Assembly: GCA_900551705.1 (NCBI GenBank)
Contig: URWY01000004.1
Location: 1 to 64,000 of the forward strand
Length of the DNA stretch: 64,000 nt
Direction of reading: 5' to 3'
DNA from: an uncultured Bacillota bacterium
Lineage (GTDB): Bacteria; Bacillota; Clostridia; Christensenellales; UBA1242
The notes under the pieces were generated by a model. It was given only the letters and a program-made list of their open reading frames with translations, ran no database searches and was not told the DNA's origin. The translations under genes and the position numbers were made by a program. Below, in pieces: positions 33,786 to 42,562 of the stretch (the first letter of the stretch is position 1; each line of letters opens with the position of its first letter).

Positions 33786-35117
33786 TTATTTCCCCAAACA
33801 GAACTTAGAAAATACTAAGTCTATTATTTTTTCGTCTTCTGTTGTTCCTGAAATTTTTCCAAGTTCTTTCCAAACATCTTTTAATATAAAAGCTTCAATA
33901 TCTAAATTAACTCTTTGATCATTCAAAGCGTTTTCAATTTTTTGTTTTGTATTTTGCAAAATAGAAAGATGTCTTTCATTTGTTAAAACAAGTTTTGAAA
34001 AATCTATTTTCCCTGAAATTGTTTTTTCAATAATTTGCTTTTTGATTTCGGAAATATTTTCGTTGTTTTTTGCGCATATTTCTATATAATCAAAATCAAA
34101 TTTTTTATTTTTTATATCGCTCTTATTTCCAACAATAATATGAAGACGATTTTTTAAGTTTTCAATCATTTCAATTTCATCTTGTTTTAATTTTCTAGAT
34201 AAATCTAAAACAAGCAAAACGATGTCTGCATTTTTGATTTCTTGATTTGTTTTTTCAATGCCAATTTTTTCAACAACATCGTCACTTTCTCTTAAACCTG
34301 CTGTGTCTATTAAATTAACAGTTACGCCATCAATAAAAATCTTTTCCTTGATTGTATCTCTCGTTGTGCCTTCAATGTTTGTTACAATAGCACGTTCTTC
34401 ACCGAGCAAAGCATTTAATAAACTTGATTTTCCAACATTAGTTTTTCCAACAATCGCAACATTAACGCCACTTTTTATTAAATTGGAATTTTTACTATTT
34501 TCTAAAATTTCATTAATTTCAAAATCAAGTTTCTTAAGCAAACCTTCACTTTTTTCAAAAAGTTGTTCTTCTTCAACATCGTCTGGATAATCTAAATTTG
34601 CTTCAATTTCAGCAAGTAAATCTGTTATTTTATTTTGCATTTCAACAACTTTTTCGGTCAGTTTTCCAGATTGTAAAATTTCTGCCGCTTTGAGTTGTGT
34701 GTCGCTTTCTGCAAGAATAAGTTCAGAAATTCCTTCTGCTTCGTCAAGAGAAATTTTACCATTTAAAAATGCGCGTTTTGAAAACTCGCCAGGTTCTGCA
34801 AGAGAGCATTTTGTAAGCAAACTTTTTAATATTTTTTGAGCGAGAAGTTGCCCGCCGTGAAATTGAAATTCAACAACATCTTCGCCAGTAAAAGAAAATG
34901 GTGCTTTGAAATAAACCATCAAAACTTGGTCTTTGACTTCATCGGATATAAAATTGCCGAGATATAAATATCTTGGTTTGATATTTTCAAAATCTATATG
35001 TTTTGAAACAAAAAAATTTTTGGCAATGTTCAAACTGTCATTGCCACTTATTCTAATTATTGAAATTCCGCCTGTTCCAATTGGAGTTGCAAGCGCACAT
35101 ATTGTTTTTTCTTTCAT
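33786..35117 (-). CDS. mnmE: tRNA modification GTPase MnmE (TrmE)
   Basis: GTPase partner of MnmG. The N-terminal folate-binding domain (ALATPIGTGGISIIRISG), the G domain (GKTNVGKSSLLNALLG, EGTTRDT, DTAGLR, GNKSD) and the C-terminal FCLGK with the conserved Cys are present in 443 residues. The ATG at 35117 lacks a ribosome-binding site; TTGCAA-16-TATACT ends 9 nt before it. The usual upstream genes (jag, yidC, rnpA, rpmH) are replaced by two lipoprotein genes. Confidence 0.98.
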   Translation of the reverse strand: MKEKTICALATPIGTGGISIIRISGNDSLNIAKNFFVSKHIDFENIKPRYLYLGNFISDEVKDQVLMVYFKAPFSFTGEDVVEFQFHGGQLLAQKILKSLLTKCSLAEPGEFSKRAFLNGKISLDEAEGISELILAESDTQLKAAEILQSGKLTEKVVEMQNKITDLLAEIEANLDYPDDVEEEQLFEKSEGLLKKLDFEINEILENSKNSNLIKSGVNVAIVGKTNVGKSSLLNALLGEERAIVTNIEGTTRDTIKEKIFIDGVTVNLIDTAGLRESDDVVEKIGIEKTNQEIKNADIVLLVLDLSRKLKQDEIEMIENLKNRLHIIVGNKSDIKNKKFDFDYIEICAKNNENISEIKKQIIEKTISGKIDFSKLVLTNERHLSILQNTKQKIENALNDQRVNLDIEAFILKDVWKELGKISGTTEDEKIIDLVFSKFCLGK

Positions 35118-35126
35118 TTCGCAAGT

Positions 35127-35154
35127 AGTATATCACAAAAATATTGTATTGCAA
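35127..35154 (-). promoter_or_regulatory. promoter of mnmE with near-zero leader
   Basis: Minus strand TTGCAA (35149-35154), 16 bp, TATACT (35127-35132) with an upstream TG; start codon 9 nt later. Confidence 0.6.
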
Positions 35155-35165
35155 TAATTAAATTA

Positions 35166-35897
35166 TTAATTTTCTAAAAGTCTTACTTTTTTAAGTTTAA
35201 TAGAATCAATATTCATATATGAGAGTCCTACACTTCGCATACCACCAACTTGGCTTGTCTCAATTTGTTTTTCGTCTGAGTCTAAAAGTTTTTCGCCACT
35301 GACAACAAATATATCTTCATCGTTTGATTTTTCTGTTAATGTAATATTGAACAAAATTTCGTCTTTGATGTTTGAATAAAATGAAACTTGCAAAATATAA
35401 TCGCCGGTTTTTTCAATCACTTTTGAATTCTCATTTGAAGTGTTTTCTTTATTTGAGTTTTCGCCAGTTTTTTGAGAGTGTCCAACCATTAAACCTTTTT
35501 CATATTTTCTAAAAGAAACAACAACTTGACTGAGTGGGTTGTTCTCTAAATTATTAATTACAAACGCCCAATCGAAACATTTATCTGTTTCAATTTCTGC
35601 TGGTTTAATTTCAAAAACAAGTTCAGATGTTAAGCCTCTATCCACCCAAACAGAATTCTTATTTTCTTTTCCAAAATAACAAACTGGTCCAATATTATCT
35701 TTTGATTTTATAAGAGATATTGTTTTGTCATTATTATCTTGAATTGTTCCAAAACTTGTAAAAGTGGAATTGTTGCCTTTTGAAAAATCATTTTCAAAAA
35801 TAACAGGGCGCGAGTCCTTTTGCGAACACGCAGAAAAAATAACTGAAAATAATAACAACATACAAAAAAAAGCGAAAATAGTTTTAGTTTTAGACAT
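35166..35897 (-). CDS. lipoprotein of unknown function, 243 aa
   Basis: The signal peptide ends with a lipobox FSAC (Cys at about residue 24), so the protein is anchored outside the membrane. The mature part looks like a single beta-sandwich (VIFENDFSKGN at its start, KKVRLLEN at its end), with a low-complexity Asn/Glu/Lys insert near the middle. I do not recognise the family. A GGAGAA site precedes ATG 35897. It lies 38 nt downstream of another lipoprotein gene, so the two probably form an operon. Confidence 0.8.
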   Translation of the reverse strand: MSKTKTIFAFFCMLLLFSVIFSACSQKDSRPVIFENDFSKGNNSTFTSFGTIQDNNDKTISLIKSKDNIGPVCYFGKENKNSVWVDRGLTSELVFEIKPAEIETDKCFDWAFVINNLENNPLSQVVVSFRKYEKGLMVGHSQKTGENSNKENTSNENSKVIEKTGDYILQVSFYSNIKDEILFNITLTEKSNDEDIFVVSGEKLLDSDEKQIETSQVGGMRSVGLSYMNIDSIKLKKVRLLEN

Positions 35898-35935
35898 AAA
35901 ATTCTCCGCTTTAATTATTTACTTTTATATGTAAT

Positions 35936-36391
35936 TTATTCAACTACGATTGAAATTGTTTTTGTTATGTATTCAAATTCGTCATAAATTTTAAGTGAAT
36001 ATGTTCCTGTTTTATTAAACTTCAAATAAAAATTTGTAAATGCAAAATTAACAATTTCTATTTCGTTTGAATTTGATATTTCATAACGAATTGATTGCTT
36101 TTCATAAAGTTTATCGCCTTCATAAATCTTGACACTAAAATTTACAACATTGTATTTATCATCACTGGAAAGTTTTAAAGTAATTTTATTGTTTTCAAAG
36201 TCATAATTTATATTTTCAAAATTGTTTTGTTTTTCAAATTTAAATTTTCTTGATGTTTCAATTGTTGTTTCAGAACTTGGTTTGCTTGAACTTTCAGACT
36301 TAGCAGGAGTGTCTTTTTTACAACCTGCAAAAATCATTGGAACAATAGACAAAGCAACAACTAACAGAAAACAAATCACAAACTTTTTCAT
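35936..36391 (-). CDS. small lipoprotein of unknown function, 151 aa
   Basis: MKKFVICFLL starts a signal peptide with lipobox IFAGC. A Ser/Lys/Thr-rich linker follows, then an Ig-like strand-rich domain (LKLSSDDKYNVVNFSVKIYEGDKL; TGTYSLKIYD). I chose ATG 36391 because it begins the signal peptide; the frame extends 60 nt further upstream without one. No ribosome-binding site is visible, but TATACT ends 8 nt upstream. It is divergent from the membrane-anchored gene at 36508. Confidence 0.75.
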   Translation of the reverse strand: MKKFVICFLLVVALSIVPMIFAGCKKDTPAKSESSSKPSSETTIETSRKFKFEKQNNFENINYDFENNKITLKLSSDDKYNVVNFSVKIYEGDKLYEKQSIRYEISNSNEIEIVNFAFTNFYLKFNKTGTYSLKIYDEFEYITKTISIVVE

Positions 36392-36472
36392 ACTTACAAA
36401 GTATACTATTTTTTCAATTAAAAACAAACTAATTTCGACATAAAGCAACATTATAAAACAAGAAAATATAAT

Positions 36473-36501
36473 TTGACTTTATTTTATAAATAACATAAAA
36501 T
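36473..36501 (+). promoter_or_regulatory. promoter of the 36508 gene, leaderless arrangement
   Basis: TTGACT (36473-36478), exactly 17 bp, TAAAAT (36496-36501), then AGTCAC and the ATG. No ribosome-binding site. Confidence 0.75.
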
Positions 36502-36507
36502 AGTCAC

Positions 36508-37191
36508 ATGACTAAGAAAAAAAGTTTGATTTTAATCGTTTTGTTGTTACTGCTTTCATTAGTTGGAATTGTAAGTTCCAACAATTTTGTTTGCTCAGCA
36601 GAATCTGAAACATATCGGGTTTGCGTGACAGATTGCAATGTTTTTAAAGAGCCAAATTCGGCATTAGAAAATAACATTTTGGAAGTAAGAGAATACGGCT
36701 CAACAATAAAAATCAGTGCAATGGAAATCAACGATTTAAACGAAGGTTCAAATCTTAAATTTTATCCAGTTTTAGATAATGACGATTTTGTAATCGGATA
36801 TGTTTTATGTAGTTCAGTTGTTAGTGATACAGAGCAAGAACTTTATGTAAAACTTCAACCAAACGCTAAACTAAATGCTGACAGTGAAATTTACAATCTT
36901 GTTGACGGCGAATATCAAAAATTAAAAATCAATGGTCAAGAAATTACTTTAAGCAAAGACACAAAAATAAAACTGCTTGAAAAATATGATAAAAATAAAA
37001 CATACTCACAAATATCATTTTCTTACGAAAACGAAATTAGAACAGGGTATGTTTTAACAAAAAATATTCAAGTCAGCGGTTTTAATTATTACTTTTTAAT
37101 TGCAATATTTTTAATTGTTATAATTGCATCAACAGTGATACCTATTGTTGTTAAAAATTGGAAAAAGAACAAAAAATCAGCTGATAGATAA
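36508..37191 (+). CDS. secreted, C-terminally membrane-anchored protein with SH3-like repeats
   Basis: A 227-residue protein with a signal peptide (SLILIVLLLLLSLVGIV, cleavage near SAES), about 160 extracellular residues and a C-terminal membrane helix (residues about 190-213) with a Lys-rich cytosolic end. The outside part has two strand patterns reminiscent of bacterial SH3 domains (YRVCVTDCNVFKEPNS; LYVKLQPNAKLNADSE), which often bind the cell wall. Assignment to SH3 is tentative. Its 3' end overlaps the convergent veg gene by 15 nt. Confidence 0.75.
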   Translation: MTKKKSLILIVLLLLLSLVGIVSSNNFVCSAESETYRVCVTDCNVFKEPNSALENNILEVREYGSTIKISAMEINDLNEGSNLKFYPVLDNDDFVIGYVLCSSVVSDTEQELYVKLQPNAKLNADSEIYNLVDGEYQKLKINGQEITLSKDTKIKLLEKYDKNKTYSQISFSYENEIRTGYVLTKNIQVSGFNYYFLIAIFLIVIIASTVIPIVVKNWKKNKKSADR

Positions 37192-37419
37192 TATTTCCAC
37201 ATCTCCACATAAAACATCAAAATAAGAAAATGTTTGTGTGTCTAATTGATTGATTTGGTCAACTTTAACTGTAAAAACACTCGGATAAATATTTTCAACT
37301 GTTGCCTGAAATCTATCAATTTTTTTTCGTCCACGATTTATAGCAAGCGTGACATTAGCTCCTTTTAACGCTCTTATTTTATCTTTAACTTCGTTTAAAC
37401 TCATTCCTAATTTTCTCAT
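37177..37419 (-). CDS. veg: Veg protein (DUF1021)
   Basis: Veg is a small, very abundant Firmicutes protein, linked in Bacillus to biofilm regulation and spore outgrowth. The 80-residue product aligns with it through VKDKIRALKGANVTLAINRGRKK, NIYPSVFTVKV and FSYFDVLCGDVEI. An AAGGAG site precedes ATG 37419. Veg is often next to the rsmA region; here it is between a membrane protein and uppP. Confidence 0.92.
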   Translation of the reverse strand: MRKLGMSLNEVKDKIRALKGANVTLAINRGRKKIDRFQATVENIYPSVFTVKVDQINQLDTQTFSYFDVLCGDVEILSIS

Positions 37420-37463
37420 AACAAAAATTCTCCTTTGAAAATTATTGTCATTAAAAAATGATT

Positions 37464-38255
37464 TTAAACAATAAACATACTAACTATTGAAAAGATAAAA
37501 AGGTATATAGAGAAATAATAGTATTTTGCTTTTTCAACAATTTTAAGCATAAATTTTATAGAAAATATTCCAACAAGAAATGCCGAAACAAAAGCAACAA
37601 GAAGTGGAACAATTCCAATTTGACTCAGAGTTTGACTTGATGAAGTAAAAATAATTTCATATAGCATTGATGCAATTATAATAGGAATACTCATTAAAAA
37701 CGAAAATTTAGCACTCTCTTTTCTGCTTTCTCCAAGAAGTAACCCAGTGCAAATTGTTGAACCAGACCTTGAAATTCCTGGAATTGTTGCAAGCCCTTGT
37801 GCTATTCCCATGCCGAGTGAGGAAGTCCATTTTACAGTGCCGTTAAAGTCATTTTCATAACTTCTATCTTCAACTTTTTTGTTAGACAAAAGATAGGTTA
37901 TCAATAATAAAATCGCCGTCATCATAAAACAAAATGGAAGCAAACTTGCGTTTTCAAATATATCTCCAAGTGCAAACTTAAACAAAAATACTATTGCGAC
38001 TGTTGGTATTGTTGCGATATACAAATTGCACGCTTGTTTTGAAAATGGGTGTTTAATAAGTTGCCAAATATCTTTATAAAAAACAATAATAACTGCAAGC
38101 AAAGTGGCAAGATGTAAGATTATGCTTAGCAATAAAAAATCGCCCTCAACTCCGAAAATTTCATTAAGTAAAAATAAATGACCACTGCTTGACACTGGCA
38201 AAAATTCTGTTAAACCTTGAACAATTCCTAAGATTAATGCAACTAAAATGCTCAT
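37464..38255 (-). CDS. uppP: undecaprenyl-diphosphatase UppP (BacA)
   Basis: Integral membrane phosphatase that recycles undecaprenyl pyrophosphate, the lipid carrier for cell-wall building blocks; high levels give bacitracin resistance. The motifs GIVQGLTEFLPVSSSGHL and GIAQGLATIPGISRSGSTI and about eight hydrophobic segments are present in 263 residues. It is divergent from ychF. Confidence 0.97.
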   Translation of the reverse strand: MSILVALILGIVQGLTEFLPVSSSGHLFLLNEIFGVEGDFLLLSIILHLATLLAVIIVFYKDIWQLIKHPFSKQACNLYIATIPTVAIVFLFKFALGDIFENASLLPFCFMMTAILLLITYLLSNKKVEDRSYENDFNGTVKWTSSLGMGIAQGLATIPGISRSGSTICTGLLLGESRKESAKFSFLMSIPIIIASMLYEIIFTSSSQTLSQIGIVPLLVAFVSAFLVGIFSIKFMLKIVEKAKYYYFSIYLFIFSIVSMFIV

Positions 38256-38356
38256 TTCTCTTGCACAATTTTCCTTTTTGTAATATACCTATTTCAGAAT
38301 ATATGTTATGCAATTTGTTTTAAATATATTTCAAATTAACAAACTAGGAGAAAAAT

Positions 38357-39448
38357 ATGAAAATCGGAATTGTTGGTTTACCTAATGTTGGCAAAAGCAC
38401 TCTGTTTAATGCAATCACAAGCGCTGGTGCAGAAAGTGCAAATTATCCATTTTGCACTATTGAACCAAATGTTGGCGTTGTTGATGTTAAAGATGAAAGA
38501 TTAAACAAACTAGCTGAATTTTACAACAGCAAAAAAATCATTCCAGCAAGTATTGAATTTGTTGATATTGCGGGGCTTGTTGAAGGTGCAAGCAAAGGCG
38601 AAGGTCTTGGTAATAAATTTTTAAGTCACATTCGCGAAGTTGATGCTATTGTTCATGTTGTTAGATGTTATGATAACGAAAAAATTATCCATGTTTCTGG
38701 TTCTATTGATCCAAAACGCGATATTGAAGTTATCAATCTTGAATTGATTTTGGCTGACCTTGAAAGCGTTTCAAAAAGATATGAAAGACTTGTTAAACTT
38801 GCAAAAGTTGGAGAAAAGGGTGCGGAAGAAGAAGTTGAAGTTCTTGGGAAAATCAAAACGGCACTTGAAAACGGAAAAAGTGCAAGGAGTGTTGAACTCA
38901 CAAAAGAACAAAAGAAAATTTGCGACAGTTTCTTCCTTCTTTCATCAAAACCTATTATTTATGTTGCGAATGTTTCAGAAAACGACATTGGAAAAGAAGA
39001 TAACAAGTATGTAAAACAAGTTAAGGAAATAGCAGCAGAAGAGGGCGCAGAAGTTATAGTTTTGTGCGCAAAAATTGAAGAAGAACTTTCCGAATTATCA
39101 CCAGAAGAACAAGAAATGTTCAAAGATGAACTTGGAATTAAGGACAGCGGTCTTGACAAACTTGTTGTTGCAAGTTATTCGCTTTTAGGCCTTATGAGTT
39201 TCTTAACAGCTGGCGAAAAAGAAGTTCGTGCTTGGACAATTAAAAAGGGAAGCAAAGCACCACAAGCGGCTGGTAAAATTCATTCAGACTTTGAAAAAGG
39301 TTTTATCAAGGCAGAAGTTGTAAGTTATGACGACCTTATGGCGGCTGGTTCTTATCTTAATGCAAGAGAAAAAGGCAAGGTTAGAATTGAAGGCAAAGAT
39401 TATATTGTTCAAGAAGGCGACATCATGCTTTTCAGATTTAATGTGTAA
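38357..39448 (+). CDS. ychF: ribosome-binding ATPase YchF (Obg family)
   Basis: Obg-related P-loop protein that prefers ATP and binds ribosomes. GLPNVGKSTLFNAIT opens the chain; GLVEGASKGEGLGNKFL is the G2/G3 region, followed by a helical arm and a C-terminal TGS domain (KEVRAWTIKKGSKAPQAAGKIHSDFEKGFIKAEV). 363 residues is normal. TAGGAG precedes ATG 38357. Confidence 0.97.
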   Translation: MKIGIVGLPNVGKSTLFNAITSAGAESANYPFCTIEPNVGVVDVKDERLNKLAEFYNSKKIIPASIEFVDIAGLVEGASKGEGLGNKFLSHIREVDAIVHVVRCYDNEKIIHVSGSIDPKRDIEVINLELILADLESVSKRYERLVKLAKVGEKGAEEEVEVLGKIKTALENGKSARSVELTKEQKKICDSFFLLSSKPIIYVANVSENDIGKEDNKYVKQVKEIAAEEGAEVIVLCAKIEEELSELSPEEQEMFKDELGIKDSGLDKLVVASYSLLGLMSFLTAGEKEVRAWTIKKGSKAPQAAGKIHSDFEKGFIKAEVVSYDDLMAAGSYLNAREKGKVRIEGKDYIVQEGDIMLFRFNV

Positions 39449-39732
39449 TTGTTTATAACTTATTTGAGTTGTGCACAACTAATTCACAATTTTACAAAAA
39501 CAATTTTATACAATATATTGTGTCAAATTTTGAAAAATTCTAAATTTTAAATCGATATTTTGTGGCGTAAAAAAGTTATACACATTTCAACAGCCCTTAT
39601 TAAGAATAATCTTATTTAAATAATAAATAAAAATATGTTTTGGCGGCAAATTTTAAAAACTTGTCGCTTTATTTATTTGATATTTTTTTTGATATATGTT
39701 ATAATAACTATATATTATATAGGAGAAAAAGT
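39449..39732. other. AT-rich region before dnaN, possible origin-related sequence
   Basis: The 284 bp between ychF and dnaN contain one perfect DnaA-box match (TTATACACA, 39576-39584), a palindromic near-match (TTGTGCACAA, 39469-39478) and long A/T tracts. The place where leftward and rightward gene blocks diverge is close by. dnaA is not adjacent and there are too few boxes for certainty. A TATAAT-type promoter and a strong AGGAG lead into dnaN. Confidence 0.4.
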
Positions 39733-40836
39733 ATGCAAGTAGTATGTGATGGATTAGATTTATCAGAAGCAGTTATTAAAGTTTCAAGGGCTATTGCTTA
39801 TAGAACAACAAATCCAATTTTGGAAGGTATTAAAATTGTTGCAGATAACGATTATGTTGTTGTAAGTGCAACAGACCAAGAACTTTCTATTGAAAAGAAA
39901 ATTAAAGCAGAAGTTAAAGTTGAAGGTGAAACTGTTGTTCCAGGCAGATTTTTTACTGAATTTGTTAGAAAGTTAACAAAAGAAAAAATTGAACTTTCAA
40001 CAAACGAAAAAAATCAACTCAAAATAAAATATACAGATAGTGAAGGTGTTGTTCAATGTTACAATTCTCTTGAATATCCAAGTTTTAATAAAGTGGATTC
40101 AAGCGAATATTTTGCTATGACAGAAACAGAACTTAAAAACCTTATTCAAAAAACAATTTTTGCAGTTGCAACAGACGATACAAGGCCAATTTTAAAAGGT
40201 GTTTTGTTTGAAATTTCAAGCGAACAAATCACAGCAGTTGCTCTTGATGGTTATAGGCTTGCTCTTTGCAAAAATCCAATTAAATTTGCAAACATTCAAG
40301 CAAATGTTATTGTTCCAGCAAAAAGTTTATCAGAAATTAGCAAACTTCTTGGCGATAGCGATGAAATTATCAATATCTATATTCAAAAGAACTATTTGAT
40401 GGTTGATTTAAACGAAACAAAAGTTACAACAAGATTATTAGACGGCGATTTCTTAAATTATAAACAAATCATTCCTCAAAATTTTGAAACAACAATCGTT
40501 ATCAACAAAAATCAATTTGAAGACGCGTTGGATAGAGCATCTCTTCTTTCAAAAATCGGTCAAAGCAATCTTGTTAAATTTGATATTAAAGAAAATAGTT
40601 TGGTTATAACATCAAATTCAGATATCGGAACTATTTGTGAAAATGTTAATGTTTCATTCAAAGGTAAAGATTTAAAAATTGCTTTCAATGCAAGATATTT
40701 CACAGAGTGCGCAAGAAACATTACTGATGAATTTATTAAAATTTCATTCAACAATTCAACAAATCCATGTATTATCAATCCTATTGATTCAGATAAATAC
40801 ACATTCTTAATTTTGCCAGTTAGAATGTTGAATTAA
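39733..40836 (+). CDS. dnaN: DNA polymerase III beta sliding clamp DnaN
   Basis: Ring-shaped processivity clamp, 367 residues in three repeats. Typical features are ISKLLGD, the TRLLDGDFLNYKQIIP segment and the C-terminal PVRM(L). The start is ATG 39733 with AGGAG; an upstream in-frame ATG adds an unrelated extension. It ends in its own terminator. The usual neighbours dnaA and recF are absent on both sides. Confidence 0.97.
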   Translation: MQVVCDGLDLSEAVIKVSRAIAYRTTNPILEGIKIVADNDYVVVSATDQELSIEKKIKAEVKVEGETVVPGRFFTEFVRKLTKEKIELSTNEKNQLKIKYTDSEGVVQCYNSLEYPSFNKVDSSEYFAMTETELKNLIQKTIFAVATDDTRPILKGVLFEISSEQITAVALDGYRLALCKNPIKFANIQANVIVPAKSLSEISKLLGDSDEIINIYIQKNYLMVDLNETKVTTRLLDGDFLNYKQIIPQNFETTIVINKNQFEDALDRASLLSKIGQSNLVKFDIKENSLVITSNSDIGTICENVNVSFKGKDLKIAFNARYFTECARNITDEFIKISFNNSTNPCIINPIDSDKYTFLILPVRMLN

Positions 40837-40847
40837 AGCAAAAATTT

Positions 40848-40880
40848 AAGAGCATTATCAAATAGATAATGTTCTTTTTT
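40848..40880 (+). terminator. intrinsic terminator of dnaN
   Basis: AAGAGCATTATC pairs with GATAATGTTCTT, followed by a T run. Confidence 0.8.
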
Positions 40881-40883
40881 ATA

Positions 40884-40912
40884 TTGCGAAAATATATTAA
40901 ATGGAATATAAT
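40884..40912 (+). promoter_or_regulatory. promoter of the HD-domain gene, leaderless arrangement
   Basis: TTGCGA (40884-40889), 17 bp, TATAAT (40907-40912), AAAAAT, then ATG 40919. This placement favours 40919 over the ATG at 40901, which lies inside the promoter. Confidence 0.7.
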
Positions 40913-40918
40913 AAAAAT

Positions 40919-41578
40919 ATGGATAAAGAGTTAAAAGAATATATTAAAAATGAAATTAAATCAAAATATAAAAATTTTGACAAAGGACATAACATAGCGC
41001 ATTTTAATTTTGTTACAAAAAATTGTGTTAATTATAGCAAACAGTTAATTGACAAAGGTGAAAAAGTAGACCTTGACATTGCTTACATTGTTGGAGCATA
41101 TCACGATATCGGAATTACAATGGGTAGGGAAGGGCACGCTCTTTCTTCTGGTAAAATTTTAAGAAAAGATAAAATGCTTAAAAATTTTTATTCAGAGGAA
41201 ATAATTGAAATGATGGCTCAGGCTGTTGAGGATCATTCATCACATTTGAGTTACGAACCAAGAAATATTTATGGTAAAATTGTCGCTGACGCAGATAGAA
41301 ATAATACGAAATATTTAGTATTTTCAAGGCCGATCAAATACGGGTTAAAAAACGAACAAAAAGGAATGAGTAAAGAGTGGCATATCAATAGAGTATACAA
41401 TTTTGTAAATAGCAAATTTGGAAGAAATGGTTATGTTAAATATCAACTTGATATTCCAGATACAAAAAAAGAACAAAATAAAGTTTGGCAACTTCTTGAC
41501 GATGAAAAGAAGTGTAAATTGTATATAGAAGGCTTGTTCGATGAAATTACAAAAGGTAAATATAATCCTGTAAAATAA
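40919..41578 (+). CDS. HD-domain metal-dependent phosphohydrolase
   Basis: A 219-residue HD-superfamily hydrolase. The ligands appear as GHNIAHFNFV, AYHDIGITMG, the second His group in VEDHSSHL and DADRNN. The substrate is unknown; relatives act on nucleotides or cyclic nucleotides. It is monocistronic between two terminators. The start was chosen from the promoter spacing; there is no ribosome-binding site. Confidence 0.87.
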   Translation: MDKELKEYIKNEIKSKYKNFDKGHNIAHFNFVTKNCVNYSKQLIDKGEKVDLDIAYIVGAYHDIGITMGREGHALSSGKILRKDKMLKNFYSEEIIEMMAQAVEDHSSHLSYEPRNIYGKIVADADRNNTKYLVFSRPIKYGLKNEQKGMSKEWHINRVYNFVNSKFGRNGYVKYQLDIPDTKKEQNKVWQLLDDEKKCKLYIEGLFDEITKGKYNPVK

Positions 41579-41603
41579 AAACAGCAATTATGCTGTTTTT
41601 TTT
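41577..41603. terminator. bidirectional terminator
   Basis: AAAACAGCA/TGCTGTTTT hairpin with T tail, shared by the HD gene and the convergent 41602 gene. Confidence 0.8.
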
Positions 41604-42462
41604 AATTTGCTTGTTGACTTTGTTTTTGTTTGATTTCCGAAATAAATGCGGAAAGTGTTTTTTGTTTTTGTTGTTTTGGTTTGTTCATAAAGTTTGCAAT
41701 TTCAGAACGCAAATAGGCGTTTTCAAGTCTTAATTTTTCGTTCTCAATTTTTATGTTTTCAAAAGAAGTTGTTATTTCTTTTAAGTCTTGTTCTGTTTTT
41801 GAAAGTTTGACAAGCGTTTTTCTGAGAGTTGAGTTTGCAAAATCAAGTTCGGAAATCAACTTTTTTTCTACGCTTTCTGCGGCAGATTTTTTTACCAATT
41901 TTATAAGACCTAAAAACAAACTGTTGATATCTTTTTCTGAAATAACTTTTGGTTCTTGCTTTTTAAAGTAAATCAAATTGTTTGGAGAATTTGACTTTGT
42001 AGTTTCCATAACTTTGTTTTTTATATTCAATTCTTTTGTGATTTCATTAATAAGTTCTGGATTAGATTTTAACACACTGCGATATTTATTTTGATAGCGA
42101 ACCATGAGTTCAACATTATTATTTGCAAGTTTTAAACATGCTTTTCTGATTGAATATCCTTCACTGTTAAGTTTTAAGATATTTGATATGATTTCTCGAG
42201 TTTCGTCTGTTGAAAATAGCACTGATTCATTGACGATATGATTTTTTATATTTATATTAAGTTTATTTGCGCGTGATTTATTCTTTTGAAGTTCTGACAA
42301 CTCTTGATAGTAATAGTTTCTGATTGAATTGCGTTTTCTTCCTGATAATTTTGCATATTCTGAAAAAGCTGAAAGCAAACTTCTGTTTTCTTTCTTATTT
42401 TTTTCCACGATATCAAAAAGTTGTTTAATTTCTTTATCTTTCCATCTAGAATAATTTTTCAT
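41602..42462 (-). CDS. SANT/Myb-like plus coiled-coil protein, putative regulator
   Basis: A 286-residue protein. Residues 1-55 look like a SANT/Myb-type helical domain of the RsfA kind (YSRWKDKEIKQLFDIVE, then SGRKRNSIRNYYYQEL). A similar Tyr/Arg helix lies around 110-130 (MVRYQNKYRSVLKSNPEL), and residues about 205-270 form a long coiled coil. RsfA-type proteins are regulators in spore-formers, so a DNA-binding role is plausible but unproven. I use ATG 42462, preceded by GGAGG; the TTG at 42474 is inside that site. Confidence 0.75.
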   Translation of the reverse strand: MKNYSRWKDKEIKQLFDIVEKNKKENRSLLSAFSEYAKLSGRKRNSIRNYYYQELSELQKNKSRANKLNINIKNHIVNESVLFSTDETREIISNILKLNSEGYSIRKACLKLANNNVELMVRYQNKYRSVLKSNPELINEITKELNIKNKVMETTKSNSPNNLIYFKKQEPKVISEKDINSLFLGLIKLVKKSAAESVEKKLISELDFANSTLRKTLVKLSKTEQDLKEITTSFENIKIENEKLRLENAYLRSEIANFMNKPKQQKQKTLSAFISEIKQKQSQQAN

Positions 42463-42562
42463 TAAGACCTCCAAGTGAGATAATTATTGACAGATTAAAA
42501 AATTTTAATCATGTATAGCATAATTTTGTAATTTCCCAAGATGATGATGAATAAAATATTAT

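Noticed and set aside
39449..39732. Definite oriC
   Set aside because: Only one perfect DnaA box and one near-match are visible and dnaA is absent, so it is kept as a possibility only.
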